Source: Dyella sp. C11 (lineage in GTDB: Bacteria; Pseudomonadota; Gammaproteobacteria; Xanthomonadales; Rhodanobacteraceae). Taken from it: a stretch of DNA of 64,000 nucleotides. The stretch spans positions 104,184 through 168,183 of the forward strand of contig NZ_QAVX01000005.1 in assembly GCF_003121485.1 (NCBI RefSeq). Direction: 5' to 3'. The notes beneath the pieces were generated by a model, which was not told the origin of the DNA, did no database searches, and was given only the letters and a program-made list of their open reading frames with translations. The position numbers were made by a program, and so were the translations under genes. Shown in pieces: positions 28,539 to 39,081 of this stretch (positions are counted from its first letter, which is position 1; each line of letters starts with the position of its first letter).

Positions 28539-30950
28539 TTATCCTCGCAACTTCGCCTTGCATGCCATCTCCAACGCGGCGACTGCTTCACGAATGTTAC
28601 GGTCAGCGTCGTCGTCGGTAAGGGTGCGTGAAGCGTCCTGTAAAATCAAGCCCATAGCGAGACTCTTTCGGCCTACTTCGACCCCCTTCCCGCTATAACG
28701 ATCGAACAGTCGCAGCTCCTTGAGCTGGTTGCCCAGGGTCTGGCGAACGGTCTGCTCAATCTGTGACCAGGTCACGGCTTCCGGCACGTCGACCGCGATG
28801 TCACGGCGAACGGATGGGAAACGCGGCACCGGCTGCGCCTTCGGCAGGCGGCGGCCGAGTACCGGCTCCAGCTCCACTTCCAGCACATGGGCATCGGCAC
28901 CCAGATCCAGGGCTTTAGCGAGCTGCGGATGCAACGCACCCAGGAAGCCCACCGTCTTGCCGTCACGGGTGACGCGTGCGCCACGACCCGGATGCAGCCA
29001 GCCGGGAAGGCCATCCGCGTGGATGGCCCAACGCTCCGGCTCGCCGCCCCAGGCGATCAGGGCATCGAGATCGCCCTTCAGGTCGTGGAAGTCGAGCTGG
29101 CGGGAAGCCTCACCCCACTGCTCTGCGTGCGCGTTGCCACAGGCAACGATGGCGAGCGTGGGGGTTTCCGTCGGCGCATCCTTGCGAGCGGCAGCCTCCG
29201 CACTGATGCGGAAGGTGCGACCCAGCTCGAACAGGCGAACACGTTCCTGCTGGCGCGCGCGGTTGTGCGAGAGCGCCACGATCAGGCCCGGGACCAGCGA
29301 CGGACGCATCACCGCCAGGTCGGCCGACAGCGGGTTGGCCAAGGGCACCAGCTGCTCGGTCATACCCCAGCGCTGGAGCACATCGTTGCCGATGAAAGCC
29401 AGGTTCACCGCTTCGTAGTAGCCACGCGCGGCCAGTTGCTCACGCACCGCCAGCTCGTTGAGACGGCCCTCCGGCTCCACGGCCAGCGTCAGAGCACCCG
29501 CCGGCGTGCTGGTGGGAATGTTTTCGTAGCCATGGATGCGCGCGACCTCTTCGATCAGGTCTTCTTCGCGCTCGATGTCGAAGCGGCGGCTGGGCGCGGT
29601 GACCTTCCAGCCATCGGCCTGCGCTTCAACCTTCATGCCCAGCGCCGTGAAGATCCGCGCAACTTCGTCGTCGGCAACGGTCAGGCCAAGCACGCGCGCA
29701 AGTCGCGCGCGACGAAGCAGGATCGGTTCCGGCGAGCGCAGATGCTCCGGCAGCGTGACATCCACCAGCGGACCGGGAATGCCGCCTGCAATGTCGAGGA
29801 TCAGGCGCGTGGCGTATTCGACGGCGATCCCGGGCAGTTCCGGATCCACGCCGCGCTCGAAACGATGCCCGGCATCCGTGTGCATGCCCAGCTTGCGGCT
29901 GCGGCCAATGATGGCCGACGGAATCCAGTGCGCCGCTTCCAGGAACACGTTACGCGTGGTGTCGGTGACGCGCGTCTCGGCGCCGCCCATGATGCCGCCC
30001 AGTGCGACCGCACGAGCGCCCTTGCCGCCGACGCTGTCGGAAACCACGAGGAAGTCATCACCCAGTTCGACGGTACGGCCATCGAGCAGCGCGAGCTTCT
30101 CGTTGGCACGCGCGGGACGAACAACGATGTCGCCTTCCAGCTTGTCCTTGTCGAACGCATGCATCGGCTGGCCAAGTTCGAGCATCACGTATTGCGTGAC
30201 ATCGACCAGGAAGCTGATCGGACGCAGGCCGCTGCGGCGCAGGCGTTCGGCCATCCAGACCGGCGTGGACACGCTGGCGTCGACGTTGCCGATGACGCGA
30301 CCTGCAAAGCGCGGCACACGTTCACCCGCGTCGAGCACGACCTGCATGGTCGCGTCATTCTGCGCCGGCACCGGCTGGGCATCGAGCGGAATGACCTGGC
30401 CACCCAGTGCGGCGGCGACATCGAAAGCGATGCCGCGCACACTGAAGCAATCCGCGCGATTGGGCGTCAGCTTGATTTCGATACTGGCGTCCGGCAAACC
30501 CAGGTACGTCGCCAGCGGCGTGCCGACCTTCGCATCGGCGGGAAGCTCAAGCAGGCCCGAGGCATCCGGATCGATGCCCAGTTCCTTCGCCGAGCAAAGC
30601 ATGCCGAACGACTCGACGCCACGCAGCTTGGCAGCCTTGATCGCGATGCCGCCCGGCAACGTTGCGCCCACGGTCGCCAACGGCGCCACCAGGCCCGCAC
30701 GCGCGTTGGGCGCGCCGCAGACGATCTGCACGGTGCCGTTGCCCGTATCCACTTCGCACACCTGCAGGCGGTCGGCCTCGGGATGCTTCTGCGCGCTGAT
30801 GATGCGCGCGACGATCACGCCGTCGAGCGAGTCGCCCAGCGCGGTGACCTCTTCCACTTCCAGGCCAATCGCCGTCAGCGTCGCGGACAGTTCATCGCGC
30901 GATGCCTTGGTCGGCACATGATGGCGCAGCCAGTTCTCGGAGAATTTCAT
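28539..30950 (-). CDS. pheT: Phenylalanyl-tRNA synthetase beta subunit
   Basis: 803 residues, normal size. The protein starts [12 protein letters not shown]. It carries the N-terminal tRNA-binding fold (about 40-150, [24 protein letters not shown]), the B3/B4 editing domain (about 210-385, [19 protein letters not shown] region), the B5 domain and the catalytic-like core. It ends with the anticodon-binding FDX domain ([30 protein letters not shown]). It forms the (alpha-beta)2 enzyme with PheS, encoded 21 bp upstream. Confidence 0.98.
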   Translation of the reverse strand: MKFSENWLRHHVPTKASRDELSATLTAIGLEVEEVTALGDSLDGVIVARIISAQKHPEADRLQVCEVDTGNGTVQIVCGAPNARAGLVAPLATVGATLPGGIAIKAAKLRGVESFGMLCSAKELGIDPDASGLLELPADAKVGTPLATYLGLPDASIEIKLTPNRADCFSVRGIAFDVAAALGGQVIPLDAQPVPAQNDATMQVVLDAGERVPRFAGRVIGNVDASVSTPVWMAERLRRSGLRPISFLVDVTQYVMLELGQPMHAFDKDKLEGDIVVRPARANEKLALLDGRTVELGDDFLVVSDSVGGKGARAVALGGIMGGAETRVTDTTRNVFLEAAHWIPSAIIGRSRKLGMHTDAGHRFERGVDPELPGIAVEYATRLILDIAGGIPGPLVDVTLPEHLRSPEPILLRRARLARVLGLTVADDEVARIFTALGMKVEAQADGWKVTAPSRRFDIEREEDLIEEVARIHGYENIPTSTPAGALTLAVEPEGRLNELAVREQLAARGYYEAVNLAFIGNDVLQRWGMTEQLVPLANPLSADLAVMRPSLVPGLIVALSHNRARQQERVRLFELGRTFRISAEAAARKDAPTETPTLAIVACGNAHAEQWGEASRQLDFHDLKGDLDALIAWGGEPERWAIHADGLPGWLHPGRGARVTRDGKTVGFLGALHPQLAKALDLGADAHVLEVELEPVLGRRLPKAQPVPRFPSVRRDIAVDVPEAVTWSQIEQTVRQTLGNQLKELRLFDRYSGKGVEVGRKSLAMGLILQDASRTLTDDDADRNIREAVAALEMACKAKLRG

Positions 30951-30971
30951 GCGTGTGAGTTCCTGCTGCGT

Positions 30972-32246
<1,275 letters not shown>

Positions 32247-32606
32247 TCAAGCGGCCAGACTGGCCTTCGCCTTTTCAGCGATCGCGCCAAACGCCTTGAT
32301 GTCGTGCACGGCGATGTCCGCCAGCACCTTGCGGTCGACCGTGATGCCGGCCTTGGCCAGACCGTTGATCAGACGGCTGTAGGACAGGCCGAACTGGCGA
32401 GCCGCAGCGTTGATACGGACGATCCACAGGGCGCGGAACTGACGCTTGCGCTGCTTGCGGCCGATATAGGCGTACTGACCAGCCTTGATGACGGCCTGGT
32501 TAGCAACGCGGAAGACTTTGCGACGGGCGTTGTAGTAACCCTTCGCGCGGCCAATGATCTTCTTGTGACGACGACGGGCGGTAACGCCACGCTTTACACG
32601 AGCCAT
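32247..32606 (-). CDS. rplT: 50S ribosomal protein L20
   Basis: 119 residues, starting [18 protein letters not shown] and containing [20 protein letters not shown] and [17 protein letters not shown]. It binds 23S rRNA early in large-subunit assembly, and in E. coli it represses its own operon at the rpmI leader. It lies 16 bp downstream of rpmI. Confidence 0.98.
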   Translation of the reverse strand: MARVKRGVTARRRHKKIIGRAKGYYNARRKVFRVANQAVIKAGQYAYIGRKQRKRQFRALWIVRINAAARQFGLSYSRLINGLAKAGITVDRKVLADIAVHDIKAFGAIAEKAKASLAA

Positions 32607-32622
32607 GGTTTATCTCCTCGCC

Positions 32623-32820
32623 TTACAAGTACGGCAACATGCGTGCTACACCCTTGGTGTCGCATGCCTTGACGTGGTTGGTCGCGCGCAGGTTGCGCTT
32701 ACGCTTGGTCGACTTCTTGGTCAGGATGTGCGACTTGAAGGCGTGACCGGCCTTGAACTTGCCCGACGCGGTCTTGCGAAAACGCTTCGCAGCCGCCCGG
32801 TTGGTCTTGATCTTGGGCAT
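32623..32820 (-). CDS. rpmI: 50S ribosomal protein L35
   Basis: 65 residues from the ATG at 32820 ([20 protein letters not shown]), with the expected [12 protein letters not shown] basic segment. It is cotranscribed with rplT. It is separated from infC by about 500 bp holding a terminator and repeats, so it probably has its own promoter here. Confidence 0.98.
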   Translation of the reverse strand: MPKIKTNRAAAKRFRKTASGKFKAGHAFKSHILTKKSTKRKRNLRATNHVKACDTKGVARMLPYL

Positions 32821-33273
32821 TGGAATGCTCCCTGATGGGGCTGAACCCCGGTTTCTGACTGATCTGGCGGTGACCCGGGAAGGCCACTCTTTCCGTCCTG
32901 CCACGATCGGTTCACGACCCGTCCTGGTGGGTCGAACCGGCGATTATACGGACGATTCGGGGGATTTGCCAGCGGGGGAATGGGTTTACCGCAACCTGGC
33001 TCCCTCTCCCCTCCGGGCAGAGGGTTGGGGTGAGGGGCCAACCTGGCCTCGGTGGCCGGACCACCCTCATCGTCGTCCCGGCGCAGGCCGGGACCCAGAG
33101 CCACCGCGCCTGGTTTTCGCGATAACCAAGCCTTGCCTCAGCTGGATTCCGGCCTGCGCCGGAATGCCGGGCTGGAAACGCTTTCGCGAGCACCCGCCCC
33201 TCACCCTGCCCTCTCCCCGGAGGGGCGAGGGAAAAGCGCGCTTCGGCCGGGAAGCCTGAAGGCATCGATGCCC
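32821..33273. repeat. Repeat-filled spacer between infC terminator and rpmI
   Basis: No gene. It holds at least two copies of the CCCTCTCCCC-type palindrome (about 33000-33036 and 33202-33232). It also holds two GGCGCAGGCCGG / CCGGCCTGCGCC-type repeats (about 33078-33095 and 33151-33170) facing each other. The 150 bp nearest rpmI should contain the rpmI-rplT promoter and, by analogy with E. coli, the L20 control site, but I could not define either. Confidence 0.7.
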
Positions 33274-33310
33274 CCCAAAAAAAGAAAAAGCGGCCCGAAG
33301 GCCGCTTTTT
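33274..33310 (-). terminator. Intrinsic terminator after infC
   Basis: Stem AAAAAGCGGCC (33285-33295) and GGCCGCTTTTT (33300-33310) around a CGAA loop (TTCG on the minus strand), followed on the minus strand by TTTTTCTTTTTTT. It is unusually strong for a position inside the normally continuous infC-rpmI-rplT operon. Confidence 0.92.
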
Positions 33311-33326
33311 CAATCATTTCCGAAGC

Positions 33327-33851
33327 TTACTTCTTCTTCGGACCGATCATCATGACCATCTGACGGCCTTCCAGGCGGGGGAAGGACTCGACCACGCCGT
33401 TCTCGCCCACGTCTTCCTGGATCTTCTTGGCCAGGTTCTGGCCCAGGTCCTGGTGGGACATTTCGCGACCGCGGAAGCGGATGGTGACCTTGACCTTGTC
33501 GCCTTCCTCAAGGAAGCGAAGCATGTTGCGCAGCTTGATCTGGTAGTCGCCCACGTCCGTGACCGGACGGAACTTCACTTCCTTGATTTCAACCTGCTTC
33601 TGCTTCTTCTTGGCCGCCTGGGCCTTCTTCTGGGCTTCGAACTTGAACTTGCCGTAGTCCATGATGCGGCAGACCGGCGGGTCGCCGTTCGGCTGAATCT
33701 CGACCAGGTCCATACCCGCTTCTTGCGCCAAAGCCAGTGCTTCGTCGCGGGTAAGAATGCCCAGCTGTTCCGAATCTGCGCCAATCACGCGAACGCGCGG
33801 GACGCGGATCTCAAGGTTACGGCGGTTGCCCTTAGTGTCGGTGGTAGCGAT
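33327..33851 (-). CDS. infC: Translation initiation factor IF-3
   Basis: Binds the 30S subunit and checks start-codon selection. The family N-terminus ([20 protein letters not shown]) begins at an AUC codon at 33851. A GGAGG site lies 8 bp upstream and there is no in-frame AUG before it, so AUC is the best start, giving 174 residues. Rare infC starts (AUU in E. coli) are the basis of IF-3 autoregulation. The protein has the N-domain, a lysine-rich linker ([17 protein letters not shown]) and the C-domain ([12 protein letters not shown]). A GTG at 33788 would delete the conserved first 21 residues. Confidence 0.95.
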   Translation of the reverse strand: MATTDTKGNRRNLEIRVPRVRVIGADSEQLGILTRDEALALAQEAGMDLVEIQPNGDPPVCRIMDYGKFKFEAQKKAQAAKKKQKQVEIKEVKFRPVTDVGDYQIKLRNMLRFLEEGDKVKVTIRFRGREMSHQDLGQNLAKKIQEDVGENGVVESFPRLEGRQMVMMIGPKKK

Positions 33852-33897
33852 ACCACTATCCTCCAGAAGAGTTCTTGTTTAATGCCGGCCCGCGCGC

Positions 33898-35799
33898 TTA
33901 GCGGCGGGTCTCGGCTTCCAGGCGTTCGACGAATGCGGCCAGCGGCATGCTGCCCAGGTCTTCGCCAGAACGTGTACGCACAGAAACGGCCCCTGCTTCC
34001 TTCTCGCGATCTCCGACGACCAGCAGGTAGGGGACTTTCTGGAGCGTATGCTCGCGGATTTTATAGCCGACCTTTTCGTTGCGCAAATCGGCGTGTACGC
34101 GGAAACCTTTATCGACAAGGGTTTGCGCCACTTCGCGAACATAGTCGGCCTGAGCATCCGTAATACTGAACACGGCGGCCTGCAAAGGCGACAGCCACGT
34201 CGGCAACAGACCGGCGTGATGCTCGATCAGGATGCCGATGAAACGCTCCATCGAACCCACGATGGCACGATGCAGCATCACCGGGTGACGACGCTGTGAA
34301 TTCTCGTCCACGTACTCGGCACCCAGGCGCTCGGGCATCATGAAGTCCACCTGCATGGTGCCCACCTGCCAGGCGCGGCCGATGGAATCCTTCATGTGGT
34401 ACTCGATCTTGGGGCCGTAGAAGGCACCCTCGCCCGGCAGCTCTTCCCATTGCACGCCGGCCGCACCCAGTGCCGCACGCAGTGCGTCTTCGGCGCGATC
34501 CCACACTTCGTCGCTGCCGATGCGCTTGTCGGGACGCAGCGCGATCTTCAGCGCAATGTCTTCGAAGCCGAAATCACCGTAGACCTTCATGGCCTGCTGG
34601 TGGAAGGCCGTCACTTCGGATTCGATCTGCTCTTCCATGCAGAACACATGGCCGTCGTCCTGCGTGAAGGCACGCACGCGCATGATGCCGTGCAGCGCAC
34701 CCGAGGGTTCGTTGCGGTGGCACGCGCCGAACTCGCCGTAGCGCACCGGCAGATCGCGGTAGCTGTGCAGGGACGTGTTGAAGATCTGCACGTGGCCCGG
34801 GCAGTTCATCGGCTTCAGGGCATACGTGTGCTTCTCCGACTCGGTGAAGAACATGTTTTCCTGGTAGTTGTCCCAATGACCGGACTTCTTCCACAGCGAC
34901 ACGTCGAGCACCTGCGGGCAGCGCACTTCCTGGTAACCGCTCTGGCGGTACACGCGGCGCATGTACTGTTCCACCTGCTGCCAGATGGCCCAGCCCTTGG
35001 GGTGCCAGAACACCATGCCGGGGCCTTCTTCCTGCTGGTGGAACAGATCCAGCGCCTTGCCGATCTTGCGATGGTCGCGCTTCTCGGCTTCCTCCAGCTG
35101 GTGCAGGTAGGCCTTCAGATCCTTGTCGTTGAGCCACGACGTGCCGTAGATGCGCGTAAGCATCGCGTTGTTGGAGTCACCGCGCCAATACGCGCCGGCC
35201 ACCTTCATCAACTTGAACGCGCGCAACTTGCCCGTGTTGGGCACGTGCGGGCCGCGACACAGGTCGGTGAACTCGCCCTGCGAATAAAGCGAAAGATCTT
35301 CGTTCGCCGGAATGCTTTCGATGATCTCGGCCTTGTACGCCTCACCCATGCCACGGAAGAAGCTCACCGCCTCGTCGCGCGACTTCACGCTGCGCGTGAC
35401 GGGCAGCGCCTCCTTGACGATCTTTTCCATCTCCGCCTCGATCTTGACCAGATCGTCGGGCGTGAAGGGACGCTCGTAGGCGAAGTCGTAATAGAAACCG
35501 TTGTCGATGACGGGGCCGATGGTGACCTGCGCGCCGGGATACAGGCGCTGCACGGCCTGCGCGAGCAAGTGCGCCGTGGAGTGGCGCAGGATATCCAGCG
35601 CTTCCGGGCTCTTCTCGGTGACGATTTCAAGATTGGCGTTGTGCTCGATGGGGAAGCTGGCATCCACCAGTTTGCCGTCCACTTTGCCTGCCAGGGTGGC
35701 CTTGGCCAGACCGGCGCCAATGGAGGCAGCCACGTCCTGCACCGTCACCGGATGATCGAACGGTCGCTTGCTGCCGTCGGGTAGCGTGATTTCAATCAT
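33898..35799 (-). CDS. thrS: Threonyl-tRNA synthetase
   Basis: 633 residues from the ATG at 35799 ([17 protein letters not shown]). Domains in order: TGS (1-60), the editing domain with [17 protein letters not shown] and the [22 protein letters not shown] region (about 60-240), the class II core with zinc ligands in [11 protein letters not shown] and motif 2 [19 protein letters not shown], and the anticodon-binding domain (about 530-633). Upstream lies a full attenuator (35945-36019) with a Thr-containing leader peptide, so expression is probably controlled by charged tRNA-Thr. infC follows 46 bp downstream. Confidence 0.98.
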   Translation of the reverse strand: MIEITLPDGSKRPFDHPVTVQDVAASIGAGLAKATLAGKVDGKLVDASFPIEHNANLEIVTEKSPEALDILRHSTAHLLAQAVQRLYPGAQVTIGPVIDNGFYYDFAYERPFTPDDLVKIEAEMEKIVKEALPVTRSVKSRDEAVSFFRGMGEAYKAEIIESIPANEDLSLYSQGEFTDLCRGPHVPNTGKLRAFKLMKVAGAYWRGDSNNAMLTRIYGTSWLNDKDLKAYLHQLEEAEKRDHRKIGKALDLFHQQEEGPGMVFWHPKGWAIWQQVEQYMRRVYRQSGYQEVRCPQVLDVSLWKKSGHWDNYQENMFFTESEKHTYALKPMNCPGHVQIFNTSLHSYRDLPVRYGEFGACHRNEPSGALHGIMRVRAFTQDDGHVFCMEEQIESEVTAFHQQAMKVYGDFGFEDIALKIALRPDKRIGSDEVWDRAEDALRAALGAAGVQWEELPGEGAFYGPKIEYHMKDSIGRAWQVGTMQVDFMMPERLGAEYVDENSQRRHPVMLHRAIVGSMERFIGILIEHHAGLLPTWLSPLQAAVFSITDAQADYVREVAQTLVDKGFRVHADLRNEKVGYKIREHTLQKVPYLLVVGDREKEAGAVSVRTRSGEDLGSMPLAAFVERLEAETRR

Positions 35800-35944
35800 G
35801 TTTGCACCTGAATCGAGTCGCCTGCGCGGGCGCACTCATTGACGTTGAAGCGTTCCGAGAACCCCGGATCTGCCTGCCCGTCATTCCCGCGAAAGTGGGG
35901 GCGACGATGGAGACCGTGATGATTCGATACGCGGGAAAAACCCA

Positions 35945-35987
35945 TAAAAAAAGGCGCCACGCGCCCTTATGCAAAACAAGGCGTGGC
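35945..35987 (-). promoter_or_regulatory. thrS transcription attenuator (terminator and antiterminator arms)
   Basis: On the minus strand, the hairpin AAGG(G)CGC-GTG-GCGCCTT (35951-35968) is followed by seven T residues: an intrinsic terminator about 150 bp before thrS with no gene upstream of it on this strand. An earlier arm GCCACGC (35987-35981) can pair perfectly with GCGTGGC (35962-35956) inside the hairpin and so prevent it forming. A still earlier GCGTG (about 36029) can pair with the arm. These are the 1:2, 2:3 and 3:4 pairings of classical attenuation. Confidence 0.7.
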
Positions 35988-35992
35988 TTCGG

Positions 35993-36019
35993 TCAGCGTT
36001 GGAAGTGGGTAGTCGCCAT
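35993..36019 (-). CDS. Putative thrS leader peptide
   Basis: A nine-codon frame, ATG GCG ACT ACC CAC TTC CAA CGC TGA, encoding MATTHFQR. Two adjacent Thr codons sit about 20 nt before the antiterminator arm, the right distance for a ribosome stalled by lack of Thr-tRNA to cover the upstream arm and let the antiterminator form. The ribosome-binding site is weak (GAGCG about 8 bp upstream). A TTGACA hexamer at 36113-36108 may be the -35 box of the promoter. The peptide is inferred from position and codon content only. Confidence 0.6.
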   Translation of the reverse strand: MATTHFQR

Positions 36020-36182
36020 GTCACACGCTCGACCGGCGCAGTTCGCGCGGGCCACCTTGTCTCCGGGGTTTAGGGCAGCTGAAACGCTAGTTTAGCCCAA
36101 CACGTCATGTCAATTCAGCCACGACGGCCTGTCTCAGCCCGGGTGGCGATAGAATCTTCGGTTCTTTCAGGGAGATCTTTCG

Positions 36183-37196
36183 ATGCGCATCCTCGTCACC
36201 GGCACCGCCGGCTTCATTGGTTCAGCCTTGGCCGAGCGACTGCTGGCCCGCGGCGACGAGGTCTACGGCATCGACAATCACAACGACTACTACGACCCCT
36301 CGTTGAAGGAAGCCCGGCTGGCCCGCTTCGCCAGCCATCCCAAGTACACGCACCTGCGCGCCGACCTGGCGGACACGGACGCCGTCCGTCACGCCTTTGC
36401 CGATTTCCAGCCACAGCGCGTGGTGAACCTTGCCGCACAAGCCGGCGTGCGCTATTCGCTGAAGAACCCGCAGGCGTACGTGCAGAGCAACCTGGTCGGC
36501 TTCGTGAACATCCTGGAGGCGTGCCGTCACGGCAAGATCGAGCATCTCGTCTACGCATCCTCCAGCTCGGTGTACGGCGCCAATCGCAAGATGCCGTTCT
36601 CCATCGAGGACGCCGTGGATCACCCGGTAAGCCTGTACGCGGCCAGCAAAAAGGCCAACGAACTGATGGCACACACGTACAGCCATCTCTACGACCTGCC
36701 GACGACGGGCCTGCGCTTCTTCACCGTCTATGGCCCCTGGGGACGCCCCGACATGTCGCCCATGCTGTTCGCCGACCGCATCAGCCGCGGCGAACCCATC
36801 GACGTGTTCAATTACGGCAACCACAGCCGCGACTTCACCTTCGTCGACGACATTGTCGAAGGCGTGATCCGCACGCTGGACCACGTGGCACTGCCCGATG
36901 CCGGTTACGACGCGCTGCATCCGAACCCGGGCACGTCGAGCGCGCCCTACCGCGTGTACAACATCGGCAACGACCAGCCGGTGCAATTGCTGCGCTTCAT
37001 CGAGCTGATGGAACAGATCCTCGGTCGCACCGTCGAAAAGCGCCTGCTGCCCATGCAGCCGGGCGATGTACCGGATACATGGGCTGACGTGTCGGCGCTG
37101 CGTCGCGACGTGGGCTATTCGCCGAATACGTCGATCGAAGAAGGCGTGGCTCGCTTCGTGGCCTGGTACAAGGAATATGTGCAGCGGGGCGACTGA
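36183..37196 (+). CDS. NAD-dependent epimerase, probable UDP-glucuronate 4-epimerase
   Basis: 337-residue extended short-chain dehydrogenase. The Rossmann motif is GTAGFIGSALAERLLARGD; catalytic residues are the serine in YASSSSVYG and the YAASK motif (SLYAASKKANE). Substrate-binding FFTVYGPWGRPDM and RDFTFVDDIVEGV are typical of the CapI/LpsL group, which makes UDP-galacturonate from UDP-glucuronate for surface polysaccharides. UDP-glucose 4-epimerase is a less likely alternative. It is a single gene divergent from thrS. Confidence 0.88.
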   Translation: MRILVTGTAGFIGSALAERLLARGDEVYGIDNHNDYYDPSLKEARLARFASHPKYTHLRADLADTDAVRHAFADFQPQRVVNLAAQAGVRYSLKNPQAYVQSNLVGFVNILEACRHGKIEHLVYASSSSVYGANRKMPFSIEDAVDHPVSLYAASKKANELMAHTYSHLYDLPTTGLRFFTVYGPWGRPDMSPMLFADRISRGEPIDVFNYGNHSRDFTFVDDIVEGVIRTLDHVALPDAGYDALHPNPGTSSAPYRVYNIGNDQPVQLLRFIELMEQILGRTVEKRLLPMQPGDVPDTWADVSALRRDVGYSPNTSIEEGVARFVAWYKEYVQRGD

Positions 37197-37208
37197 TTAC
37201 GCACCCCC

Positions 37209-37290
37209 TGTAGGAGCGCACTTGTGCGCGACCGCCGTCGCCTCACCGAGAGTTTTTCGCGGTTTGGTCGCGCACAAGTGCGCTCCTACA
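37209..37290. repeat. Long palindromic repeat, family A copy 2
   Basis: Perfect 25-bp arms, 37209-37233 and 37266-37290 (TGTAGGAGCGCACTTGTGCG and on), around a 32-nt centre. It begins 13 bp after the epimerase stop and lies between convergent genes. It is the same family as 15873-15960 and 57688-57771. Confidence 0.9.
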
Positions 37291-37306
37291 ACGAGCACAA
37301 CTTTAA

Positions 37307-37756
37307 TCAGAACGGCTTGGCGATCACCAGGAATACGACGCCCAACAGCACCAGCACGGGCAGCTCATTCATGATGCGCAACGCCTTCGACGACGGCAGC
37401 GCGGCACCCTTCTCGGAACGCTTGAGCAAGCGCCCGGTCCAGATGAAATAGGCCAGCAGCAGCACGACCAGGGTCAGCTTGGCATCGATCCAGTGCAATG
37501 GACCCACCACATTCGGCAATGCCTGGGGGAACACGCGCCAGCCCTCCCAGAGCGCCAGCCCGAACAGGAAGGCGAGGCCAAACATGTTGTGCCCGAACCG
37601 GTACAGGCGACGCCCCATCAGGATCAGCCTTGCCTTCACCGCCGGCTCGTCACCCGCCTCCGCGATGTTCACCAGGATGCGCGGGAGGTAGAACACCGTT
37701 GCCATCCAAGCGATGACGAATACGACATGCAGACTCTTGACCCAGAGATACGTCAT
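37307..37756 (-). CDS. hemJ: Protoporphyrinogen IX oxidase HemJ-like membrane protein
   Basis: 149 residues with four hydrophobic helices. The first helix, LWVKSLHVVFVIAWMATVFY, carries the conserved histidine, and FGHNMFGLAFLFGLALW and HWIDAKLTLVVLLLAYF match the HemJ (UPF0093) family. HemJ oxidises protoporphyrinogen IX to protoporphyrin IX in heme synthesis in bacteria lacking HemG/HemY. It is often annotated as CopD-like. It is followed on the minus strand only by repeat A copy 2. Confidence 0.88.
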   Translation of the reverse strand: MTYLWVKSLHVVFVIAWMATVFYLPRILVNIAEAGDEPAVKARLILMGRRLYRFGHNMFGLAFLFGLALWEGWRVFPQALPNVVGPLHWIDAKLTLVVLLLAYFIWTGRLLKRSEKGAALPSSKALRIMNELPVLVLLGVVFLVIAKPF

Positions 37757-37781
37757 CGACCGGCTCCTTCAGCGCAAAAAG

Positions 37782-37810
37782 AAACGGCGTGACCAGAGGC
37801 CACGCCGTTT
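37782..37810 (-). terminator. Original terminator of tRNA-Val, now stranded behind the islet
   Basis: Stem AAACGGCGTG (37782-37791) with CACGCCGTTT (37801-37810); on the minus strand it runs into TTTCTTTTTG. It follows the displaced 3' tRNA-Val fragment by 7 bp, so before insertion it was the tRNA-Val terminator. Confidence 0.8.
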
Positions 37811-37817
37811 CATCGGT

Positions 37818-37866
37818 ATTGGTGGGCGGTACAAGGATCGAACTTGTGACCCCTACCATGTCAAGG
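37818..37866 (-). repeat. Displaced 3' end of tRNA-Val (attachment-site repeat)
   Basis: 49 bp identical to 40290-40338. It holds the T-arm, acceptor 3' half and CCA of tRNA-Val up to the anticodon stem, then diverges. It cannot form a tRNA by itself and marks the far boundary of the integrated islet. Confidence 0.93.
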
Positions 37867-38076
37867 CACGAAACCAAACTAGGCTTAGTCGAACTATGTT
37901 TAGGGACCAAGCCAATATAAGCCCATATAAGAATTCACACAATGAAGACACGCCATTGAAGCGTCAGGCGGGCGATTCGGTGAGAGACCAGTGCCGGTTG
38001 TCCGGACTGCTTTCACAAGCTTCTGATCGAATGTTCGACACCTACATCTAGGACTGCGCCCTTGAACAATCCGACA

Positions 38077-38340
38077 TCAGGGGTTGTCGTGCAGGATCCA
38101 TTGAAGGCGAACATTGAAATCATCGACGCATTGCTGGCAAACCCAATAGCGCTGATCCGCGGTGCGCCAACCCACGTGCAATTCATCTGGAAGGCCGAGT
38201 TTCGAGAACTTGGCCCAACAGAGTGCGCAATGGTCGTGATCATCTGCTGGATGCAGCGGCGTCCACTCGCTCCGTGTGAGCGCCGCACCAATCAGGTGGT
38301 CCGCTTGATCGGTCAGCCAGCCATTGTCCTTCTCGGCCAT
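38077..38340 (-). CDS. Small cysteine-rich protein of unknown function
   Basis: 87 residues with two Cys-x2-Cys-like sites, CALCWAKF (about 38-45) and WVCQQCVDDF (about 66-75), probably a zinc site. A clear AAGGATGAG ribosome-binding site precedes the ATG at 38340. I do not recognise a named family; small proteins of this look often sit beside toxin genes. A near-copy of its 5' end occurs at 38960-39012. It is the last gene of the islet. Confidence 0.7.
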   Translation of the reverse strand: MAEKDNGWLTDQADHLIGAALTRSEWTPLHPADDHDHCALCWAKFSKLGLPDELHVGWRTADQRYWVCQQCVDDFNVRLQWILHDNP

Positions 38341-38405
38341 GTCTCATCCTTTGAAATTCTTCCGCTCTGTGCGGAAAGCGCACCGGTAGCGACCCAGCCG
38401 ATACG

Positions 38406-38879
38406 TCAGGCTTTTCCGTGGGCCCAAATTTGGTAAGCACGGAGAAACTCATCTTGGTTGTCAGTCAGCTCGATCTCTTCGGGATTAAACTCAATCATTG
38501 CACTTATGAGGGTCGCAACAGCCGCCCTCTGTGCAAGATTGCAGTGCGTATAAAGCTTGTTTTCCAACCCACCGTTGTAGAGGTGAAATAGCAGTTGGAG
38601 ACCGTACCAGTCATACCCGTAAGGCGGTTCGGCAAATGCCAGTCGAGCGAGCGACGGCATGTAGAACGCCACCCCTTCGGCGCTCGAAAAACACATTGGC
38701 TCCCACCCAGGATTTCCAACATCCTGAAAAGTGAGCGTGTCACGGGTGCGATTCCTTAGCAGCTCATCGTGATCTGCGCACTCGGGGCAATGCGTGTAGT
38801 TCGTAAAATGATCCGGCTTGGATAAGAGGCCGAAAGCTTCATCCACAGCCGCAATTGCCTCAGCCTGCTTCACCATCAT
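38406..38879 (-). CDS. Unknown protein, possibly DUF6714-like
   Basis: 157 residues from the ATG at 38879, with AAGGA 5 bp upstream; a TTG three bases earlier is also possible. It contains HFTNYTHCPECADHDELL near the N-terminus and an acidic C-terminal part (MIEFNPEEIELTDNQDEFL). The HCPEC-x-DHDE pattern recalls DUF6714 proteins, which are uncharacterised and often found in variable loci; this is recollection and not a search result. No catalytic motif is evident. It is AT-richer than the chromosomal flanks. Confidence 0.65.
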   Translation of the reverse strand: MMVKQAEAIAAVDEAFGLLSKPDHFTNYTHCPECADHDELLRNRTRDTLTFQDVGNPGWEPMCFSSAEGVAFYMPSLARLAFAEPPYGYDWYGLQLLFHLYNGGLENKLYTHCNLAQRAAVATLISAMIEFNPEEIELTDNQDEFLRAYQIWAHGKA

Positions 38880-38959
38880 CAAATCCTTGGCAAGAATGGA
38901 GCTCTACCGAGCAACGTCCATTTAGAGACGGAAGCTAATGTCTGCATCCGCTGGCGATG

Positions 38960-39012
38960 CTATACGCAGCTGCTGTCCTTGCTGGCCATTTCTTCCTTTG
39001 AAATTTTTCCGC
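38960..39012 (-). pseudogene. Degenerate duplicate of the 5' end of the 38077-38340 gene
   Basis: On the minus strand, AGCGGAAAAATTTCAAAGGA followed by ATGGCCAGCAAGGACA closely matches the leader and first codons of the gene at 38340 (AGCGGAAGAATTTCAAAGGA, ATGGCCGAGAAGGACA). The frame here reads MASKDSSCV and stops at 38960. It looks like the surviving start of a lost paralogue. Confidence 0.65.
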
Positions 39013-39081
39013 TTGGGATCAAGCGGGTCCATATATAGAACCAAGAAAACGAACTGGTGATCCGATGAGCCAAGCGCCCAA

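Noticed and set aside
37818-37866. Second tRNA-Val gene
   Set aside because: Only the 3' 47 nt of the tRNA are present; the 5' acceptor and D-arm are missing.
37650-38051. Remnant integrase gene next to the left attachment repeat
   Set aside because: Frames on both strands near the repeat have no tyrosine-recombinase motif (no R...HxxR...Y pattern).
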